From positions 1 through 64,000 of the forward strand of contig JAQBPR010000126.1 of assembly GCA_028287395.1 (NCBI GenBank): a stretch of 64,000 nucleotides of DNA, written 5' to 3'. The notes under the pieces are model-generated. The model had not been told where the DNA came from and ran no database searches. It was given only the letters and a program-made list of their open reading frames with translations. Each line of letters starts with the position of its first letter. Position 1 is the stretch's first letter. The position numbers were made by a program, and so were the translations under genes. This document shows positions 44,137 to 53,424 of this stretch, one piece after another. This DNA comes from Bacilli bacterium (GTDB lineage Bacteria; Bacillota; Bacilli; Paenibacillales; NBRC-103111).

Positions 44137-46050
44137 TTAAGCGTTGATGCTTTGTTCTCTACTTTGAGCAACTGTTCTCTTAACGAAAAGTCCAGCTACT
44201 ACCAATATAACACTAACTATTACAAAGACAATCGACCACGTATTAGACACGGGCCCCCCAGCATATTGCGTCGCTTGACCTGCAACGATGTACCATGTAA
44301 TTAAAAGCGTATTCACGAAAGCGCCTGAATAAATTTTACCTGTTTTACGGAAGAAATAAGTGGAAATCAAGGAAACGACAATGTTGACCGGGACGAATTG
44401 AAATGCAACAATCCCAAGCAACGCTTGCGATGGCCAGTATAACTGTTCGTTAACAAACAGCGGAATATACTGAATAAGGATGAGCACTATAATGCCAAGC
44501 GAATTGATGGACGCGTTAGCAAGAAACCACTTCCAGGCCGTCTTTGCTTCCGAATTGCTTTCTTTCAAACGAAGCTGACCGTGAAGAATAACTCCATTGA
44601 CCAAGAAATAAATTAAGAATGGCACCATATATTTCAACATTATAACCACTTGCGCCCAGCCCATCACTTTCAAAGCAAGAATCCAAATTCGAAAATCAAG
44701 ATGGAATACTGAATCCGCCATGACGGTCAGCAAGTAAACGATTCCAACGCTATAAATCGCAAGCAGAGCAGATTTCCCAACGATTTTCAGATCAATCAAG
44801 TAGCCTGTTTTGGCAAAAGAAATACCGTAATGATTCAGGGTGGCCCCTGTTTTCTTGTTGGAAATAAAATGCCAGAGAGTGAACAGTACGACTCCAATCA
44901 AAGCATTCAGTACGACCCATACAACAAAGCCATTCGTCAGCGATTGCGGCCAGAAGCTGCCTGGCACAAACCATGTACTTCCCCATGCTTGAAATTTGAA
45001 GAACGTCACTGTCGGAATTGCTGCCGCAATCAGAGCACTTATGATCCATGAGCCTTTAGAACGAATGCCTTTATTGTCAGGCATCGGCTCTGCAATTGTA
45101 CGGAAAAAATTCGTTTTCAGTAAATTTCCAGCAACAGAAATCAAAAGCATAAATGCCCCAATTAAAGCCGCAAAAGTTGCATATTCTTTCATTCGCCACG
45201 TCTGATTCGCAAAATTGTCAGGCTTAGGGGCTGGCATAGCATTTTGCAGGAATTCAATGGCATTGCCTACCGCTTCTTTTGACCAATGATCACCGGGGTG
45301 GATGACAGCTGGTTGATACAGCATACGTGCAGATTTATTCTCATAAGAACCGTATAATTTATTCAGTACGACCGCTTCTTTGGTACCAAAAGCATTTTTC
45401 AATTTATCCGTATTGACAATTTGTGAAGCTTTTGGAATTTCCCACATTAACGGAGCAAATTCATCATACTTGCTATACACGATCGCATAGTTAAATGGGG
45501 TATTGGCTAAAACCTTTGGAGTTCCGTACGTTTCTGGAGATGAACCTTCTTGGATAACCGTGTTGACCCATTCCGGTTTCGCCCCTGCTGCAGCTAAAAT
45601 GGACCAACCACCCATTGAATGGCCTTCCAAGGCAATTTTCGTATTATCGACGAAACCTAGATTCCTTAAATAGCTAAGTCCAGATAATGTACCGCGTGTC
45701 GTTGGATCGTAAGGGACTTGCTCCGAGTAACCATGACCCTCCATATCCATCGACAACACGACATAGCCACGACGAGCAAATTCGATATCGAATGCATCCT
45801 GTACTTCACGGGAATTAATATACCCATGAGCCGTTAGAACCGCTGGCAACTTCTTCTTCGGATCAAAATTAGCAGGCTGATACAATAAACCACTCAATTG
45901 ATTTCCATAATCCCCAACAAAACGCACATCTGAAATTTTAACGTTCCCGTGATCCGTTTGCACACCAGAAGCAATAAGACAGCTGATAAGAATGATAATC
46001 AAAGAAAGCAAGATGGACATTGGTTTTGAAAAAAACGTTTTATTAGGCAT
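44137..46050 (-). CDS. Polytopic membrane alpha/beta hydrolase, first gene of the glpP-glpK operon
   Basis: A 637-residue protein. An N-terminal membrane anchor (about residues 11-29) is followed by an extracellular alpha/beta hydrolase domain with nucleophile Ser145 in LEGHSMGG and an AHGYINS oxyanion region near residue 75. From about residue 300 to the end there are eight or nine membrane segments. The closest known form is the group of membrane-embedded acyl esterases or peptidases of unknown substrate. The leader with a GlpP-type motif and terminator lies upstream and glpP and glpK lie downstream, so release of glycerol from lipids or glycerol esters outside the cell is a fair inference. 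Confidence 0.85.
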   Translation of the reverse strand: MPNKTFFSKPMSILLSLIIILISCLIASGVQTDHGNVKISDVRFVGDYGNQLSGLLYQPANFDPKKKLPAVLTAHGYINSREVQDAFDIEFARRGYVVLSMDMEGHGYSEQVPYDPTTRGTLSGLSYLRNLGFVDNTKIALEGHSMGGWSILAAAGAKPEWVNTVIQEGSSPETYGTPKVLANTPFNYAIVYSKYDEFAPLMWEIPKASQIVNTDKLKNAFGTKEAVVLNKLYGSYENKSARMLYQPAVIHPGDHWSKEAVGNAIEFLQNAMPAPKPDNFANQTWRMKEYATFAALIGAFMLLISVAGNLLKTNFFRTIAEPMPDNKGIRSKGSWIISALIAAAIPTVTFFKFQAWGSTWFVPGSFWPQSLTNGFVVWVVLNALIGVVLFTLWHFISNKKTGATLNHYGISFAKTGYLIDLKIVGKSALLAIYSVGIVYLLTVMADSVFHLDFRIWILALKVMGWAQVVIMLKYMVPFLIYFLVNGVILHGQLRLKESNSEAKTAWKWFLANASINSLGIIVLILIQYIPLFVNEQLYWPSQALLGIVAFQFVPVNIVVSLISTYFFRKTGKIYSGAFVNTLLITWYIVAGQATQYAGGPVSNTWSIVFVIVSVILVVAGLFVKRTVAQSREQSINA

Positions 46051-46155
46051 GATATGACCCCCACTACATTATTATGAATCCGCTTACAAAATATTTTTGC
46101 TAGCTATTTCATTTCGGTGATCGATCCCCCTCCAGGACCAATTCCCCCAAAAGAA

Positions 46156-46218
46156 CAAAAAAACACATAAATTGCTCTATCCGCGGATAAGCAACCTATG
46201 TGAGTCTCCCGTTCTCCA
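46156..46218 (-). promoter_or_regulatory. GlpP-type antitermination leader of the hydrolase-glpP-glpK operon
   Basis: The minus-strand leader shows TGGAGAACGGGAGA (46205-46218), identical to the glpD leader. A terminator follows at once: CACATA with inner TTGCTTATCC pairs with GGATAGAGCAA and TATGTG, then seven T (46156-46202). Upstream, TATACAAT near 46247 resembles the -10 of the glpD leader, and both share AAGTTAATAAA between promoter and motif. Confidence 0.75.
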
Positions 46219-46310
46219 TCACAAATTTATTAACTTGAATGTATTGTATAGCCACAAGTACATTCTTGTCAATTGTTTTAATTTATAAACTATATATCAG
46301 GCATAATCAA

Positions 46311-46374
46311 AAGAAAAGCCGAGTTAAAATCTGGGGTGTGGTACCAATGGACATACCTGGTTTTTAGCTCGGCT
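46311..46374 (-). terminator. Terminator of the sugar-phosphate isomerase-like gene
   Basis: AGCCGAGCTAAAAA and TTTTAACTCGGCT pair across a 31-base apex with GGTACC at its centre, followed by TTTCTTTT on the minus strand. It starts 9 bases after the stop at 46383. Confidence 0.6.
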
Positions 46375-46382
46375 CGACTGTG

Positions 46383-47267
46383 TTAATTAGCCAATTTCCA
46401 AGCCTCCTCAAACAACCCTTTGATTAAAAGCGCCTGCTGCCATCGATCAGAAATTTCATGAAGCGACTTCCCGTATCCGTCAGTCGTTATCGCATAGTGA
46501 GGAGGGCCAAGCTCCGGCAAGACTGGTAAGATATCGCCCGGTCCAGCCTGTTTTAACCAATAGCCCATTCCTTTCATCCATATTTTTGTGTATGCCTTGA
46601 CAATGGGGTGTTCTGCATCCGGACCGATGCTGACCTGAACTTGCTCACCATTCGAAATTCTTCCGTGAATGCTGGAGGTTCGTCGAAGCAAGCGGTCAAA
46701 AAGCGCATCCGCTTGATCGAAATCGTTTACCATTTCGCCAGCCACTGCATAATGTGAAAAATCAATCGTTAAACGAAGGTCCGGAATTGCTGCCACATAG
46801 TCCACTGTCCGGTGTAGATCCTGTGTCACTCTACCTCGATGCGTTTCCACAAAATAGGGTATTTTTTGTTCAGCTGCGGCATCCACCAATTCACGAATAA
46901 GCGCTTCTGCAGCATCCCCAATGACAAAGCTGTCCATAATTTGCGAATTGACATAATTCACACCAAAATCGCTAGCCTGCTTCAAAAGTGGAACTAAATC
47001 CTCTCGCCGAGATGGAAAAACAGATATGCCAAAGCTAAATTTATATTCGTCGAGCAGTCTTCGCCAAAGCTTTGCCTCTTCGGGTTCAGGCAGTCCACCT
47101 AAAATACCCGTAAATCCAGCTTCGGCAATTTTCGCAAACTTTTCTTCCATTGTCCATTCTCTTCCGCCCTCACCAATGCCGATCATCCCCCACCAGGATT
47201 GTTGAATTTCAAGTCTAGGCGAATTGTTCGTGCCATCGTTCAATATATGATTCTCTTCTCGATTCAT
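46383..47267 (-). CDS. Sugar-phosphate isomerase/epimerase-like TIM-barrel protein
   Basis: A 294-residue protein of the xylose isomerase-like (AP endonuclease 2) superfamily. Recognisable pieces are the start of the barrel SWWGMIGIGEGGREWTMEEK, the metal-site VETHRGRVTQDLHRTVDYV and LTIDFSHYAVAGEM. Enzymes of this group isomerise or epimerise sugars and inositols; the substrate is not visible. It lies on the same strand as the PhyH-like gene, with a 166-base palindromic element between them. Confidence 0.85.
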   Translation of the reverse strand: MNREENHILNDGTNNSPRLEIQQSWWGMIGIGEGGREWTMEEKFAKIAEAGFTGILGGLPEPEEAKLWRRLLDEYKFSFGISVFPSRREDLVPLLKQASDFGVNYVNSQIMDSFVIGDAAEALIRELVDAAAEQKIPYFVETHRGRVTQDLHRTVDYVAAIPDLRLTIDFSHYAVAGEMVNDFDQADALFDRLLRRTSSIHGRISNGEQVQVSIGPDAEHPIVKAYTKIWMKGMGYWLKQAGPGDILPVLPELGPPHYAITTDGYGKSLHEISDRWQQALLIKGLFEEAWKLAN

Positions 47268-47287
47268 TCTTATAAGCCTCCTATTTA

Positions 47288-47458
47288 AAGTGTGTTCAAA
47301 AAGAATAGCTATGTTGCGTAATGAATGTGCTTTCCAGCCTCAGTTGAAAATGAGTTTCTTGAATTGACCAAGGTGGAAACTCATTTTCAAAGTCGGCACG
47401 TAAACTTTACAAGCACACCCATTACTCCCCGTCGCCACTTCTTGAACACACTCTATAA
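47288..47458. repeat. MITE-like non-coding element, complete copy
   Basis: Terminal arms AGTGTGTTCAAAAAG (47289-47303) and CTTCTTGAACACACT (right end near 47452) are inverted with one mismatch. An inner pair GAAAATGAGTTTC / GAAACTCATTTTC (13 bp, perfect) lies near 47346-47388. No reading frame is present. A related element is at 62092-62222, and a solo left end at 34274. Both full copies continue into CTATAAGT at the right end. Confidence 0.72.
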
Positions 47459-47464
47459 GTAAAA

Positions 47465-48229
47465 TTAGAGTAACGAAATTTTATTCATAAGGTCTTTTCG
47501 CTCGATTTGTGAATCATGCCGAATATAGTGACAAACATAGGAACGTCTCCAGCGGTTCGAACGGTTGCGAGTTGAAGAGTGAATTAACAAGCTGTGAAAA
47601 ATCAAAATATCGCCCTTTTGAAGAATGACTGGAATTTCTTGTTTCAAATCGATTCCTTCGGTTTCATCTGTCCATGCTTCGTGTTCTTCCGGATTTTTCA
47701 CTTTTCCATGCGGAAGTAAACCTAATTTATGAGAGCCCGGTATGACATAGAGGCAGCCATTATCGACATCGGTATATTCCATGGCCACCCAAGCTGCGAT
47801 AAGCGAATTTGGATTGTTGCGGATATAGTAATAATCCTGATGGGCAGCTTGACCCTGTGTTCCCGGATCTTTATAAAAATACATGCTCTGCGCACCGACA
47901 GCTTCGTCTCCTAAAATCTGTGCAAGTGCACCGCGAACGATGGGCAGCTTCATCATTTGCAACGAAAAGCCATCATGTAAATGAGGATTGAACAAACGAA
48001 CCGAAAAACGATCTTTATCGGTTATTTCACCCGCTTCCGCTCCTTTACTAGGCATAGCCCACAGCGGCATCGGATCGCTTGAGCGAATCGTGTGAATATG
48101 CGCGTTGTACGCATCAATCAAATCGTCGCTGCAGCCCCCTTGAATCACGATATATCCGTTTTTTTCATATTGCTGCAATTGTTCTTCCGTGAGTGGAGCG
48201 GTTCTTTCAGTTTGTTCTTGAATAGACAT
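47465..48229 (-). CDS. Phytanoyl-CoA dioxygenase (PhyH) family protein
   Basis: A 254-residue Fe(II)/2-oxoglutarate-type oxygenase. The metal triad is seen as HQDYYYI (His, Asp) and the later His in FHSLLIHSSTRNRSNRWRRS, with the arginine for 2-oxoglutarate just behind. AWVAMEYTDVDNGCLYVIPG between them is typical of PhyH proteins. Bacterial members hydroxylate small molecules such as ectoine, natural products or phosphonates; the substrate is unknown. It may belong with the downstream isomerase-like gene. Confidence 0.88.
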   Translation of the reverse strand: MSIQEQTERTAPLTEEQLQQYEKNGYIVIQGGCSDDLIDAYNAHIHTIRSSDPMPLWAMPSKGAEAGEITDKDRFSVRLFNPHLHDGFSLQMMKLPIVRGALAQILGDEAVGAQSMYFYKDPGTQGQAAHQDYYYIRNNPNSLIAAWVAMEYTDVDNGCLYVIPGSHKLGLLPHGKVKNPEEHEAWTDETEGIDLKQEIPVILQKGDILIFHSLLIHSSTRNRSNRWRRSYVCHYIRHDSQIERKDLMNKISLL

Positions 48230-48338
48230 TTTGCTGCCTCCCTAAGTTTTTATTTCTTAGCTTAAGTTTAAAGGCGGTTCGTCCATTTGAAAATGCACAG
48301 TATAGACCCATTCGTATCTATAATTGATATCGCATACT

Positions 48339-48374
48339 AAAAGGCAAGTACCCATTATGCGGTACTTGCCTTTT
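48339..48374 (-). terminator. Terminator after ppnP
   Basis: AAAAGGCAAGTACC and GGTACTTGCCTTTT pair perfectly over 14 bases around an eight-base loop. It lies four bases past the ppnP stop on the minus strand. Confidence 0.85.
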
Positions 48375-48378
48375 CATG

Positions 48379-48696
48379 CTATTCTGTGAGGTAGGAGCAA
48401 CAGTAATCGGTTACCGTAATGACTTCTAATTTAAACGTTGCATTCGCAGGAACGGTAAATACCCCGATTCCGTTTATTTCCATCCACTCCGCTTTTCCCG
48501 GCAGCAGCACTTTTAATTGCCCTGCCAGAATCTCCATGACTTCCTTTAACTCTGTACCAAACTCATATTGTCCTGGCAGCATAATACCTAATGTTTTTTT
48601 CGTACCGTCTGGAAACAAAACCGTGCGGCTTGTAACCTTTCCATCAAAATAAACATTTGCTTGTCTAATTACGGTAACTTGTTCATATTGTGACAT
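48379..48696 (-). CDS. ppnP: Pyrimidine/purine nucleoside phosphorylase (PpnP/DUF1255)
   Basis: A 105-residue cupin-fold enzyme that splits nucleosides with phosphate. ATG 48696 follows GGGGAA. Typical text is ANVYFDGKVTSRTVLFPDGT, LGIMLPGQYEFGTELKEVME and FTVPANATFKLEV. It lies directly after tkt (stop at 48718), so the two are probably co-transcribed; both enzymes join ribose and pentose phosphate metabolism. Confidence 0.93.
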   Translation of the reverse strand: MSQYEQVTVIRQANVYFDGKVTSRTVLFPDGTKKTLGIMLPGQYEFGTELKEVMEILAGQLKVLLPGKAEWMEINGIGVFTVPANATFKLEVITVTDYCCSYLTE

Positions 48697-48717
48697 TCGA
48701 GAAATTCCCCTTTGCAT

Positions 48718-50736
48718 TTAATTTAATAAAGCTTTTACTTTAGCAACTACATTATCAACCGTAAAACCGTATTCCTTGATCAATGTAGGTGCTGGAGCGG
48801 ATGCGCCGTAACGATCAATCGCCAAGACATCTCCATGATCGCCAACATAACGATCCCATCCAAATGAAACAGCCATCTCTATGCCTAAACGCGCCTTCAC
48901 TTCCGGTAAAATAACCGAATCTTTATACGATTTAGGCTGCTTTTCGAACAATTCCCAGCTAGGCATGCTGATTACACGTACTTGTATGCCTTCTTCAGCC
49001 AGTTTCTTCTGTGCGTCAATAGCCAAGCCTACCTCTGAACCACTTGCCAAAAGCTGTGCTTGCGGTTTACCGTTTGCCGCGTCTGAAAGCACATAAGCGC
49101 CGCGAGCTATATTAAGCTTCGCTAATTCAGCCGTACCTTCTAAATTGTTTAAGTTTTGTCTAGTTAAGATCAATGCAACGGGTCCATTTTGCTGCTCTAC
49201 TGCATAACGCCATGCTTGGCTCGTTTCATTCGCATCTGCTGGACGAATCACAGTCATGTCCGGAATGACACGAAGCGCAGCAAGCTGTTCAATCGGTTCA
49301 TGCGTTGGACCATCTTCGCCGACACCAATCGAGTCATGTGTAAATACATAGATTACGGGCAGCTTCATAATGGACGCTAAACGAATCGCTGGACGCATGT
49401 AATCGGAGAAAACGAAAAATGTCGACACATAAGGTCTCACACCGCCATGCAGCATTAATCCATTGCCGGCAGCACCCATCGCAAATTCACGAACACCGAA
49501 GTATACGTTACGACCTGAGTAATTCTCGGAGGTAAGTCGGGTCGAAACTTTAATATTTGTTTTAGTGGACGTCTCTAAATCAGCCGAGCCACCCATTAGC
49601 ATAGGGAAGTTTTTAGCTATCCCATTCAGCGCATTTTCGGAAGCAATCCGTGATGCAAGGGCTTTGTCCGCAGGCGAATAAACGGGAACATCCGCATCCC
49701 AGCCTTGAGGTAATTCTCCATTGATCGCTTGTTCAAACTGCTTGCCTAATTCCGGATAAGCTTTTTTATACTTCACAAACAGATCATTCCATGCTTGCTC
49801 CTTGGCATCGCCTTTTATTTTCAATTGGGCAAAATGCGCCGTTACGTCTTCGGGAATATAGAAATCCGGCGATTCCGGCCAACCATAATATTGCTTAGTC
49901 AGCTTTGTTTCTTCAGGACCTAGCGGTGAACCATGTGAGCCATGCTCGCCACCTTTACCGCCCTTGTTGGGACTTCCGTAGCCAATCGTAGTCTTCACTT
50001 CAATCAAGGAAGGGCGTGGATCAGCTTGTGCTGCTGCAATGGCGGCATGAATTTCTTTAAGATCATTTCCGTTTTCTACTTTTTGTACATGCCATTGATA
50101 GCCTGAAAATCGCTGTTGTACATTTTCCGAGAAGGACATGCTTAAATCGCCGTCTAAGGAAATATTATTCGAATCATAAAGCACGACTAATTTGCCTAAT
50201 TGCAAATGACCTGCAAGTGAAGCCGCTTCCCCAGAGATACCTTCCATAATGTCGCCATCTCCGCAGATCACATAAGTGAAATGATTCATAATGTTATAAT
50301 TGGCTTGGTTGTATACAGCGGCCAAATGCTCTTCAGCGAGCGCCATGCCGACAGCCATACCAATGCCTTGGCCTAATGGACCTGTTGTCGCATCTACCCC
50401 AGCAGTATGCCCGAACTCAGGATGTCCTGGTGTCTTGCTGCCCCATTGGCGGAAGTTTTTCAACTCTTCCAAGGATAGATCATACCCGCTTAAATGCAAT
50501 AAACTATAGAGCAGCATCGATCCATGACCCGCTGAAAGCACAAAACGATCGCGATTGATCCATTTCGGATTGGAAGGACTGTGATTCATAAATTGTGTCC
50601 AAAGCTCATAAGCCATTGGCGCACTGCCCATCGGCATACCTGGATGACCTGCTTTAGCCTTATCGATTGCATCAATCGATAAGGTACGAATGGTGTTAAT
50701 CGATAATTGTTCAATAGTTTGGTTAATAACTGCCAT
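48718..50736 (-). CDS. tkt: Transketolase
   Basis: A 672-residue thiamine-diphosphate enzyme moving two-carbon units between sugar phosphates in the pentose phosphate pathway. Hallmarks: [40 protein letters not shown] with [11 protein letters not shown] (cofactor site) and [27 protein letters not shown] lies nine bases before ATG 50736. It precedes ppnP. Confidence 0.97.
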   Translation of the reverse strand: MAVINQTIEQLSINTIRTLSIDAIDKAKAGHPGMPMGSAPMAYELWTQFMNHSPSNPKWINRDRFVLSAGHGSMLLYSLLHLSGYDLSLEELKNFRQWGSKTPGHPEFGHTAGVDATTGPLGQGIGMAVGMALAEEHLAAVYNQANYNIMNHFTYVICGDGDIMEGISGEAASLAGHLQLGKLVVLYDSNNISLDGDLSMSFSENVQQRFSGYQWHVQKVENGNDLKEIHAAIAAAQADPRPSLIEVKTTIGYGSPNKGGKGGEHGSHGSPLGPEETKLTKQYYGWPESPDFYIPEDVTAHFAQLKIKGDAKEQAWNDLFVKYKKAYPELGKQFEQAINGELPQGWDADVPVYSPADKALASRIASENALNGIAKNFPMLMGGSADLETSTKTNIKVSTRLTSENYSGRNVYFGVREFAMGAAGNGLMLHGGVRPYVSTFFVFSDYMRPAIRLASIMKLPVIYVFTHDSIGVGEDGPTHEPIEQLAALRVIPDMTVIRPADANETSQAWRYAVEQQNGPVALILTRQNLNNLEGTAELAKLNIARGAYVLSDAANGKPQAQLLASGSEVGLAIDAQKKLAEEGIQVRVISMPSWELFEKQPKSYKDSVILPEVKARLGIEMAVSFGWDRYVGDHGDVLAIDRYGASAPAPTLIKEYGFTVDNVVAKVKALLN

Positions 50737-50820
50737 AAACGAAAACTCCTCCTAATAGTAGATCTTCTTTTCTTTTTTTTATAACGATTTTTTTATTTTA
50801 CCATGAGCTTACTTGCATTG

Positions 50821-51693
50821 CTAATTAAAAACTACTGTTTTATTATGATGTACCAGAATGCGATCCTCTGCATGCCAGGAAACAGCGCGAGCTAGAACAA
50901 TTCGCTCAATATGCCGGCCAATTCGTTTTAAATCATCCACATTATCGCGATGACTGACACGCTGCACATCTTGATCAATAATAGGTCCGCCGTCTAGTTC
51001 ATCCGTTACATAGTGAGCTGTAGCTCCAATAATTTTCACTCCCCGATCATAAGCTTGCGCATAAGGTTTAGCGCCAACAAATGCAGGTAAGAAGGAATGA
51101 TGAATGTTAATGATCTGGTTCGCATATTGTTTAATAAAATTGGGCGAAATGATCTGCATATATCGCGCAAGTATAATAACATCAGCTTGCTGTGAAATCA
51201 ATGCCAAATGCCTTTCTTCCGCCTCTTGTTTGGTTTCTGCAGTAACGGGCACATGGTGGAATGGAATGCCAAACGATTCGACAAGAGGCTGCATATCCGT
51301 ATGATTGCTGATCACCATGGCAATTTCCGCATTCAAATCACCTGCTTGCCACTGCCATAAAAGCTCGCGTAAGCAGTGATCCTCCTTGGATACAAATACG
51401 GCCAATCGCTTCATATGCCTAGCCTGTGAAACAGTCCATGCCATTTGAAACTTTTGCGCAACCACTTCAGCAAAATCAAGCTTTAATGTGTCCAAACGAC
51501 GAGCCAATTCATTCATATCAAATTCGATACGGATAAAAAACATGCCGCCCTCCGGATCCATCGTATATTGATCCGATTGCACAATATTTGCACCATGCTC
51601 ATGTAGAAATCTGGATACCGCCGCTACAATTCCCGGTTGATCCGGGCAAGAAATTAGCATGCGTGCCCGATCCTGCCATTCACTTCGATTCAT
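50821..51693 (-). CDS. purU: Formyltetrahydrofolate deformylase
   Basis: A 290-residue enzyme that hydrolyses 10-formyl-THF to formate and THF, balancing one-carbon units. An N-terminal ACT domain (ISCPDQPGIVAAVSRFLHEH) is followed by the formyl transferase domain with the asparagine and histidine in NIHHSFLPAFVGAKPY and the GATAHYVTDELDGGPIIDQD signature. ATG 51693 is preferred over a TTG too close to GGGGAG. It follows nfo by 16 bases. Confidence 0.95.
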   Translation of the reverse strand: MNRSEWQDRARMLISCPDQPGIVAAVSRFLHEHGANIVQSDQYTMDPEGGMFFIRIEFDMNELARRLDTLKLDFAEVVAQKFQMAWTVSQARHMKRLAVFVSKEDHCLRELLWQWQAGDLNAEIAMVISNHTDMQPLVESFGIPFHHVPVTAETKQEAEERHLALISQQADVIILARYMQIISPNFIKQYANQIINIHHSFLPAFVGAKPYAQAYDRGVKIIGATAHYVTDELDGGPIIDQDVQRVSHRDNVDDLKRIGRHIERIVLARAVSWHAEDRILVHHNKTVVFN

Positions 51694-51709
51694 GATTCGC
51701 AACGCTCCC

Positions 51710-52831
51710 CTAGATATATACTTCTTTACCCGCCAACCATGCGGTCAACCGTTGATTAATCTGCTCTTCGCTTAAATCAGCAAATAATTTTTCAGCTTCG
51801 ATCAAATCATACAAGCGTTCCATCGGCTCGCGTTTATCCGCTTTCTTAGCCTGATCATCATTCTTGAGCATCTCCCACGTGTTGACGACAAAATCACGAT
51901 GATGGATCGATTGCTTGGCGAAGAAGTAATCCAGACGTTCCACATGATCCAGAAACTCGATGCCAAAACGCGCTTTTGTATCGCCGCGAAGCAAAGCAAT
52001 TTCCGCTTCATACATCGGTCGTTGGGTTTTATCGTTCTTCCCGATCCAGGGTGTTTCCAAAATCATCGGCACATGTCGTAATTTTTCATGCTGAACAATA
52101 TGCTGCATGGCTTTAAAGCCGATCATTCCTGCTCCTACGGGCGCATGACGATCCTTGCCGGCTCCACGCAAATTTTTACTATCATTTAAATGGAGAACGG
52201 CCAATCGATTTAAACCGACAACGCGGTCGAAATGCGCCAACACACCATCAAAATCATTGACGATATCGTATCCGGCATCGTGAATGTGACAGGTATCCAT
52301 ACAAACCGTCAAGCGACTATTGTCATCCACTTTCTCGATAATCGCAGCTAATTCTTCAAAGCTGCGACCAAGCTCACTCCCTTTGCCTGCCATCGTTTCC
52401 AGGGCTATATTCACATTCGTATCCTTGACTCCGCGCAAAACTTCATTTAAGCCCTCTGCAATCCGCTTTATTCCATATTCAGCATCCTTGTCCGTAAACG
52501 CGCCAGGGTGCAATACAATATTACGCACGCCAATATAATCCGTACGTCGCATTTCTTCTTGGAGAAAACGGACAGCCAATTCAAAAGTATCTTCTTTATA
52601 GGAGCCTAAGTTAATAATATAAGGCGCATGTACGACAATTTCATCCATACCATGCTTAGCCATAACTTCCTTGCCTTCGCTAATATACTGTTCTTCAATC
52701 GGCTTTCTCCGCGTATTTTGCGGCGCTCCCGTGTAAATCATAAACGTGCCTGAGCCATAAGTAACGGCTTCATTTGCTGCATTCAGCAGGCCTTTATCCG
52801 AAAATGAAACATGCGAACCTATTTTCAACAT
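51710..52831 (-). CDS. nfo: Endonuclease IV (deoxyribonuclease IV) with extended C-terminus
   Basis: A 373-residue protein. Residues 1-285 match endonuclease IV, which cuts abasic sites in DNA repair: [54 protein letters not shown] and the metal site [13 protein letters not shown] with ILETPW. The family length is about 280-300, so about 75 residues are extra. The tail is helical and charged and ends [12 protein letters not shown]. It could be a family variant in Paenibacillaceae or a domain of its own. purU follows closely. Confidence 0.93.
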   Translation of the reverse strand: MLKIGSHVSFSDKGLLNAANEAVTYGSGTFMIYTGAPQNTRRKPIEEQYISEGKEVMAKHGMDEIVVHAPYIINLGSYKEDTFELAVRFLQEEMRRTDYIGVRNIVLHPGAFTDKDAEYGIKRIAEGLNEVLRGVKDTNVNIALETMAGKGSELGRSFEELAAIIEKVDDNSRLTVCMDTCHIHDAGYDIVNDFDGVLAHFDRVVGLNRLAVLHLNDSKNLRGAGKDRHAPVGAGMIGFKAMQHIVQHEKLRHVPMILETPWIGKNDKTQRPMYEAEIALLRGDTKARFGIEFLDHVERLDYFFAKQSIHHRDFVVNTWEMLKNDDQAKKADKREPMERLYDLIEAEKLFADLSEEQINQRLTAWLAGKEVYI

Positions 52832-52929
52832 TTAATGAACCCCTTCCACTCCATTTATAATCTTATTTTACTCACAAACTCGAAATAAATCTAGGAATAC
52901 GGTATAATTTCAACATGAGGTGAACAAGG

Positions 52930-53361
52930 ATGCATAATTTTTTTATGTGGTTTCTCGTATTTTGGGCGTTTGTACTGCTAATCTTTATGTCCATAGGCGG
53001 TTATTTTATGTTTCGTAAGTTTATGAAGGTATTACCGATGGCGGACGGAAAGTCAAAACTTGATTGGCAGAATCATTATGTTGATTCATCACGGCATCTA
53101 TGGACGGATGATTCAAAACAATTTTTAGAAATTCTTGTTAGTCCTGTGCCAGGGCCCTTTCGTGATATTGCCCGCCATTCGATCGCCGCTCGAATTGGTC
53201 AAGTTGCCTTAGAAGGCGGAGCAAGCGAAGTAACACGCGAGCATTGCATAGAAGGGTATATTCTCGCTACACCGCAGCGTGATTACCCAAGCTTAGTGAC
53301 GTTTCTCGATCAGCATCAAATTGACTACAGGGCATACAACCATTTGCTTCAGGCAAAATAA
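52930..53361 (+). CDS. yneK: DUF2621 family membrane protein (YneK-like)
   Basis: A 143-residue protein with one N-terminal membrane segment (about 4-28) and a soluble domain. The text LDWQNHYVDSSRHLWTDDSK and ARHSIAARIGQVALEGGASE matches DUF2621, found in endospore formers. Function is unknown. ATG 52930 follows GAGGTGAACAAGG. A shared terminator follows. Confidence 0.86.
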   Translation: MHNFFMWFLVFWAFVLLIFMSIGGYFMFRKFMKVLPMADGKSKLDWQNHYVDSSRHLWTDDSKQFLEILVSPVPGPFRDIARHSIAARIGQVALEGGASEVTREHCIEGYILATPQRDYPSLVTFLDQHQIDYRAYNHLLQAK

Positions 53362-53380
53362 TAGTACATCTCAACAAAAA

Positions 53381-53422
53381 AGAGAGCTAAAGGACGATGC
53401 GGCAGATGTCCTTTAGCTCTCT
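53381..53422. terminator. Bidirectional terminator between yneK and the GGDEF-EAL gene
   Basis: AGAGAGCTAAAGGAC pairs perfectly with GTCCTTTAGCTCTCT around a 12-base loop, with AAAAAA on the left side giving a T-run for the minus strand. Confidence 0.8.
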
Positions 53423-53424
53423 CT

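Noticed and set aside
46311-46374. T-box-like GTGGTACC in the spacer after the isomerase-like gene
   Set aside because: It is only the GGTACC apex of a terminator; no specifier stem or AGGGTGG context is present.
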